Source of the DNA: a bacterium
GTDB lineage: Bacteria > Patescibacteriota > Minisyncoccia > UBA6257 > Colwellbacteraceae
Reading direction: 5' to 3'
NCBI GenBank assembly: GCA_021787205.1
Contig: JAJYME010000005.1
Location: 1 to 49,661, forward strand
DNA: 49,661 nucleotides
Positions 47,796 to 49,661 of this stretch are shown piece by piece (position 1 is the stretch's first letter; every line of letters begins with the position of its first letter). The position numbers and the translations under genes were made by a program. Under the pieces are notes generated by a model that did no database searches, was not told the origin of the DNA, and worked only from the letters and a program-made list of their open reading frames with translations.

Positions 47796-48073
47796 TATTC
47801 TTCGGTTTCGTCCTCAAGGATGTCGTCCTCTTCCACTTCTTCGGCGTAGTCGATCAGCTCATCGGCGTCCTTGTCGGCAATCAGAAGATCGCCCTCTATC
47901 TGCTCGTCCAAAGTTTTTTGTTCCTCATCTGACTCGGAGTCGATCTCATCAATGAGATTTTTAATCTTTTCAATCTCTTCGGGAGTCACAGTTTCCATGC
48001 TCTCGAGAGCGGAAAGCTCGGCTTCGATTTCATCAAGATATTGATTGGCTTCTTGTTCGTTTTGAAATTCCAT
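47795..48073 (-). CDS. Small acidic hypothetical protein
   Basis: 92 aa, Glu/Asp-rich. Confidence 0.6.
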   Translation of the reverse strand: MEFQNEQEANQYLDEIEAELSALESMETVTPEEIEKIKNLIDEIDSESDEEQKTLDEQIEGDLLIADKDADELIDYAEEVEEDDILEDETEE

Positions 48074-48080
48074 ATTTTTG

Positions 48081-49661
48081 TTATTCGATTGTTTTCAACT
48101 TCGCTTCGATGACTTCGACAATCTTCTCAGCAAGGCCGGAATCAAGTATGCCTCTGGTAACGCATTGGTTAGCCGCTTGGGCCAAACCGCCTAAGGCGTT
48201 GCGGTTCACGTCGGCGGCGTTGACTAAGCCGTCCGCGAGAATGGCAAACTGGTCGTCAATATTGCGACCCTCGGCCCAGGCGGAAGCGATAAGGGCATTC
48301 AACGCTTCTACGGCCTCAGCGCTGGCCATTGGCTTATTCTCCACGACCGCTTCCGACTCGCCGGAATCCGGACCCGGGTTTTCGACGACAGTTTCGGGGG
48401 CAGGAGCTTGTTCTCCGGACGCCTCAGCGCCAGAAGCAACCGTTTCCGGTTGTTGTTCCGGTTGGGCTGCGGGAGTCTCAGGTGCTGAAAGGCGATCTTT
48501 GGCTGCTTTGATAACATCCTTGAAGACAGCGAGAGAGGCAATCGGCTGGTTAGCCTTCTCGAACAAGGACAAAGCTTGTTCGCTTGAAAAGACAAGGTTC
48601 TGAAGCTCCTTTTCCGTCATGTCATAGGCAAGAGCATTATCCGCCGAAGCCTTGAAGTCGGCTGGGTTCATCAGAAGGGCTTTCTCTCGGAGGCAGAGAT
48701 TCAAAACAGAATTGATTTCCGATAATTCGTAGGCGACATTAGCCTTGCGATCGGCGGCGGCAAACCTTGATTTTTGGGGTTCCAACCTCTGCTCCCTCTC
48801 TTGGAACTTAAGAGCGTTATCGGTACGATACTGTTCTTCCGTAACTCCCAGAAGACCCAGTTGCTTTTCAAAGGAGATCTTGTCGGCGGCTTGATATTTT
48901 TCAATCTTGCGATTGGCCTTCTTTAAGTTTTTCTCAATCTTGCCGATTTCCTTTTTCTCCTTCTTTAGGGCCTTCTCGGTTCTCTTTACAAGCTCTGCCC
49001 GTCTCTTCTCAACGACTGGGCTGGATATTTCCGCGAGATTAAGCTTGGCCAAGACCTCTGTGAGAGACCTGATCTTGTCCTGTTTTTCAGCAAAGGCTTC
49101 CATTGAGGGAAGCAGGGCCTCCTGTCTCTGGCGATCTATCTTCGATTCATATTTATCACGTTTTTCTTGGATCCTGCCAGCGATCCTGCCTTTGGCTTCC
49201 TTAGTCCTGGTCTCATAACCGCTAATCTTCTCGTCGAGCTGGTCTTTCTCCGCCTTGGCGGCGTTTCTTTTCTTTTCCGACTTTTCCTTGTTTTTCTCAG
49301 CCTTGTCGATTTCCCTCTGGACCTTGTTTCTCATGCTCTCAGGCATATCAAGACCCTCGATATTGCCAAGGTTTTCAAGATCCTTCTTGGCGGCCATTTC
49401 CTTGCTTTCAAAAGCCTCTCTCTCGCTTTCAAACTTGGTTTCCCGATCGGCAAGTCTCTTGCGAGAAGGCTCGATCAATTCCCTGCCAATACCATTCTCA
49501 AGAATGGCAAACCTGTCGGTAATAGCCTCGATGGTTTTTATCGACTTCAGTTTCTCCCTAGCGCCGCTCAGGACTTCCCGCGCCTTTTGAGAGACCTTTT
49601 CCATTCTCCTCGAACCGAGTCCTTTCTCCGGTTTCGACTTGGACTCCCCAGACTCACGGCC
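48081..49661 (-). CDS. Coiled-coil hypothetical protein, probably N-terminally truncated by window edge
   Basis: Frame stays open from ATG 49604 to the last base (GRESGESKSKPEKGLGSRR-MEKV...); long Lys/Glu coiled coil and Pro/Glu linker. Confidence 0.65.
   Translation of the reverse strand, partial: GRESGESKSKPEKGLGSRRMEKVSQKAREVLSGAREKLKSIKTIEAITDRFAILENGIGRELIEPSRKRLADRETKFESEREAFESKEMAAKKDLENLGNIEGLDMPESMRNKVQREIDKAEKNKEKSEKKRNAAKAEKDQLDEKISGYETRTKEAKGRIAGRIQEKRDKYESKIDRQRQEALLPSMEAFAEKQDKIRSLTEVLAKLNLAEISSPVVEKRRAELVKRTEKALKKEKKEIGKIEKNLKKANRKIEKYQAADKISFEKQLGLLGVTEEQYRTDNALKFQEREQRLEPQKSRFAAADRKANVAYELSEINSVLNLCLREKALLMNPADFKASADNALAYDMTEKELQNLVFSSEQALSLFEKANQPIASLAVFKDVIKAAKDRLSAPETPAAQPEQQPETVASGAEASGEQAPAPETVVENPGPDSGESEAVVENKPMASAEAVEALNALIASAWAEGRNIDDQFAILADGLVNAADVNRNALGGLAQAANQCVTRGILDSGLAEKIVEVIEAKLKTIE

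Overview
Window of about 49.7 kb that looks like a Candidate Phyla Radiation (Patescibacteria/Parcubacteria-like) chromosome fragment. Nearly all genes are on the minus strand and are separated by short hairpin terminators. Recognisable content: ZnuABC-like metal transporter, anaerobic RNR (NrdD/NrdG), ObgE, QueH, MacA/MacB-type export system, SufU plus a SufC-B-D-S operon, tRNA-Glu, type IV pilus PilB/PilC with six pilin-like genes, an orphan 16S rRNA, bL31, a short RF1, bL25, class II FBP aldolase, a PfkB-family kinase and a lytic transglycosylase.

The most interesting signal is a compact locus at about 20.7-26.2 kb. It contains an OmpR-family response regulator, an unannotated 37-aa peptide gene ending ...GVLGDPWL, a multi-TM histidine kinase, and a terpene-cyclase/prenyl-synthase-like protein whose start codon overlaps the kinase stop. 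This is a ComQXPA-like arrangement (isoprenyl enzyme, Trp-containing peptide, kinase, regulator). Four copies of an 11-bp-periodic direct repeat (TTAACA-N5) lie in helical register with a -10 box. They precede the peptide gene, a Com-like zinc-ribbon gene, a pspC gene and a secreted beta-helix protein gene, which suggests a regulon.

A second unusual feature is that the 16S rRNA keeps an intact helix 45 but has no anti-Shine-Dalgarno CCUCC tail, and most genes in the window lack SD motifs. All functional claims come from reading the sequence by eye. No searches were run.
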